NCBI GenBank assembly: GCA_016287975.1
Contig: JAEEXV010000069.1
Coordinates: forward strand, 1 to 6,620
Direction of reading: 5' to 3'
Source of the DNA: Lentisphaeria bacterium
Lineage (GTDB): Bacteria > Verrucomicrobiota > Lentisphaeria > Oligosphaerales > Oligosphaeraceae
DNA length: 6,620 bases
Positions within the stretch are counted from its first letter, which is position 1, and every line of letters begins with the position of its first letter. This document shows positions 5,211 to 6,620 of the stretch, one piece after another. The translations under genes and the position numbers were made by a program. The notes beneath the pieces are model-generated. The model ran no database searches, was not told the DNA's origin, and saw only the letters and a program-made list of their open reading frames with translations.

Positions 5211-6476
5211 ATGGATGTGATGCTGGTTGGCGGCGGCGGGCGCGAACACGCGCTGGCGTGGAAGATGTTGCAGAGCCCGCGCATGGGCAAGTTCTATTGG
5301 GCGCCAGGGAACCCCGGGGTGCCGTCGGCGATTGCGGTCGCGGAAAGCACGCCCGCGGGGCTGGCGGAGTTCGCTGCCGCGCATGGCATCGGCCTGACGA
5401 TGGTGGGGCCCGAGGCGCTCTTGTGCGAGGGCATCGTTGATGAGTTTCGGAAGCGCGGGCTGCGGATTGTCGGGCCCGACAAGACGGCGGCGCAACTGGA
5501 AGGGAGCAAGTCCTTCGCGAAGGAGTTCATGCACCGCCATGGGCTGCCCACGGCGGAGGCGGCGGTCTTCACCGACGCGAAGTCCGCGCTCGAATACCTC
5601 GCGCGGCACGGCGCGCCGATTGTCGTGAAGGCGGACGGCCTGGCTGCGGGCAAGGGCGTCACGGTCGCGGCGACGGCGGCGGAGGCCGAGGCCGCCATCC
5701 GCGAATGCTTCGACGGCGCCTTTGGCGCGGCGGGCGCGCGGGTGCTGCTGGAGGAGTGCCTGGTGGGCGAGGAGGCGTCGATTCTGGCGCTTTGCGACGG
5801 CAAGAGCATTCTGCCGCTGGCGTCGAGCCAGGACCACAAGCGGGCGCTGGACGGGGATCTGGGGCCGAACACTGGCGGCATGGGGGCCTATTCGCCGGCG
5901 CCCGTGGTGACGCCAGAGTTGTGGCAGGTCATCGATGCGCGGATCCTGCAGCCGTTCCTGAAGGGGGTGCAGGAGGACGGGCTCTATTTCCGCGGCATCA
6001 TCTACGCGGGCATCATGGTCACCGCCGACGGACCGAAGCTGCTGGAGTTCAATGTGCGCTTCGGCGACCCTGAGACGCAGGCGGTGTTGATGCGGCTGGA
6101 TTCCGACCTGGTCGACGTGCTGCAGGCGACGGCGGACGGCGAACTGTCGCGGATTGAGCTCAAGTGGTCGGCGGAGCCTGCGGTGTGCGTGGTCATGGCC
6201 TCGCAGGGCTATCCAGGCAAGTATCCGAAAGGGCTTCCGATCACGGGCATCGCCGAGGCCGAGGCGACTGGGGCCGTGGTCTTCCACGCAGGCACCAAGC
6301 GCACGGCTGACGGGACGCTGGTCACCAACGGCGGGCGCGTGCTCGGCGTGACCGCGAAGGGCGGCGATCTGCGCGAGGCGGTCGCCAATGCCTACGCAGG
6401 CGTGCGCCGCATCCACTGGGACGGGGTGCAATACCGCACGGACATCGCCCACCGCGCATTCGAGCATCTGGGCTGA
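5211..6476 (+). CDS. purD: Phosphoribosylamine-glycine ligase (GAR synthetase)
   Basis: The enzyme joins glycine to 5-phosphoribosylamine using ATP, giving glycinamide ribonucleotide, the second step of de novo purine synthesis in the cytoplasm. The 421-residue protein starts at ATG 5211, with GAAGGAG (5194-5200) 10 nt upstream. An in-frame extension to 5157 would cover the terminator hairpin and is not family-like. Visible: VGGGGREHALAWK (6-18) in the N domain, the GPEALLCEGIVDEF loop, ATP-grasp segments KADGLAAGKGV (140-150) and LLEECLVGEEASI, SSQDHKRALDGD, LGPNTGGMGAYSP (217-229), the metal/ATP site EFNVRFGDPETQ (279-290), and the C-terminal domain with CVVMASQGYPG and TNGGRVLGVTA. Length fits the monofunctional bacterial form; there is no PurM or PurN fusion. 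It stands beside the translation operon rather than in a pur cluster. Confidence 0.98.
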   Translation: MDVMLVGGGGREHALAWKMLQSPRMGKFYWAPGNPGVPSAIAVAESTPAGLAEFAAAHGIGLTMVGPEALLCEGIVDEFRKRGLRIVGPDKTAAQLEGSKSFAKEFMHRHGLPTAEAAVFTDAKSALEYLARHGAPIVVKADGLAAGKGVTVAATAAEAEAAIRECFDGAFGAAGARVLLEECLVGEEASILALCDGKSILPLASSQDHKRALDGDLGPNTGGMGAYSPAPVVTPELWQVIDARILQPFLKGVQEDGLYFRGIIYAGIMVTADGPKLLEFNVRFGDPETQAVLMRLDSDLVDVLQATADGELSRIELKWSAEPAVCVVMASQGYPGKYPKGLPITGIAEAEATGAVVFHAGTKRTADGTLVTNGGRVLGVTAKGGDLREAVANAYAGVRRIHWDGVQYRTDIAHRAFEHLG

Positions 6477-6481
6477 CTCGT

Positions 6482-6505
6482 TGTCGGCGGGCAAGCCCGC
6501 CGACA
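6482..6505. repeat. Perfect palindrome just after purD
   Basis: TGTCGGCGGGC (6482-6492) and GCCCGCCGACA (6495-6505) are exact reverse complements separated by AA. It starts 6 nt after the purD stop. There is no T-tract after it. It could protect the purD mRNA 3' end, act with Rho, or be a REP-like intergenic repeat. Confidence 0.65.
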
Positions 6506-6538
6506 CAGGTCGAAAACTCCGGCGCATTTGCGGCCGTA

Positions 6539-6568
6539 GCCACGGCGTCCCGCCGTGGCGTCCCGCCG
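6539..6568. repeat. Palindrome with overlapping 12-bp direct repeat
   Basis: GCCACGGCG (6539-6547) and CGCCGTGGC (6551-6559) form a perfect 9-bp inverted repeat around TCC. The word GGCGTCCCGCCG occurs twice, at 6544-6555 and 6557-6568, so a 13-bp unit overlaps the hairpin. It looks like an intergenic repeat family member. No gene is visible between 6477 and the window end. Confidence 0.55.
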
Positions 6569-6586
6569 AGCAAACCAACCCCCGCT

Positions 6587-6620
6587 TCCGGAAACTCCGG
6601 AAACTCCGGAAACTCCGGAA
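6587..6620. repeat. 9-bp tandem repeat running off the window
   Basis: About four copies of a 9-bp unit (CTCCGGAAA, the first copy reading TTCCGGAAA) run from 6587 to the last base and are cut by the window edge. Each unit contains the palindrome TCCGGA. The copies are identical apart from the first base of the array, which suggests recent expansion. The full length and any role are unknown. Confidence 0.85.

Noticed and set aside
4725..6578. 617-residue open frame on the minus strand opposite tsf and purD
   Set aside because: It is antisense to clear tsf and purD coding sequence, is rich in Arg, His, Leu and Ala as expected of GC-rich shadow frames, and has no recognisable motif or Shine-Dalgarno.
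6587..6620. CRISPR array
   Set aside because: Units are 9 bp and directly contiguous with no spacers, so it is a simple tandem repeat.
1..6620. tRNA, rRNA or complete insertion sequence
   Set aside because: No cloverleaf, rRNA stretch, transposase motif or terminal inverted repeat pair bounding a transposase was seen.

Overview
The window is GC-rich bacterial chromosomal DNA, with an AT-richer patch at about 1715-2290. It carries four conserved housekeeping genes, all on the + strand, wrapped around a decayed prophage island. The SEDS protein resembles RodA, and the phage tail proteins and ATPase fragment look like families I recall from Lentisphaerota, Kiritimatiellota and Planctomycetota. 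A member of the PVC superphylum is therefore a reasonable guess. There is no 16S rRNA here to confirm it.

Layout. Positions 1-783 hold the C-terminal 260 residues of a RodA-type peptidoglycan glycosyltransferase, cut by the window edge. Positions 784-1103 hold no gene I can support but contain several strong palindromes. Positions 1104-3191 are a phage remnant. It starts with a pair of overlapping reading frames that look like a tail assembly chaperone gene and its -1 frameshift extension (1131-1469 and 1415-1714). A small AT-rich membrane-protein gene follows on the opposite strand (1711-2133). Next come the first 187 residues of a tail tape measure protein (2188-2748). These run abruptly into an out-of-frame C-terminal piece of a DUF4143-type AAA ATPase (2757-3191), which itself seems to have lost an internal segment. 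Most of the tape measure gene and all later tail, lysis and packaging genes are absent.

Positions 3244-5182 are a translation operon: a good sigma-70-like promoter, a structured leader of about 120 nt, rpsB (ribosomal protein S2), an intercistronic hairpin, tsf (elongation factor Ts) and a terminator-like hairpin. purD follows at 5211-6476, with its ribosome binding site 11 nt after the T-rich tail of that hairpin. The last 144 bases hold two perfect palindromes and a 9-bp tandem repeat that runs off the window edge.

The housekeeping genes look intact and functional. The most interesting parts are the tail-chaperone frame switch, where the second frame has no usual start codon in its conserved upstream part; the antisense cargo-like membrane gene inserted between chaperone and tape measure; and the tape measure/ATPase junction.
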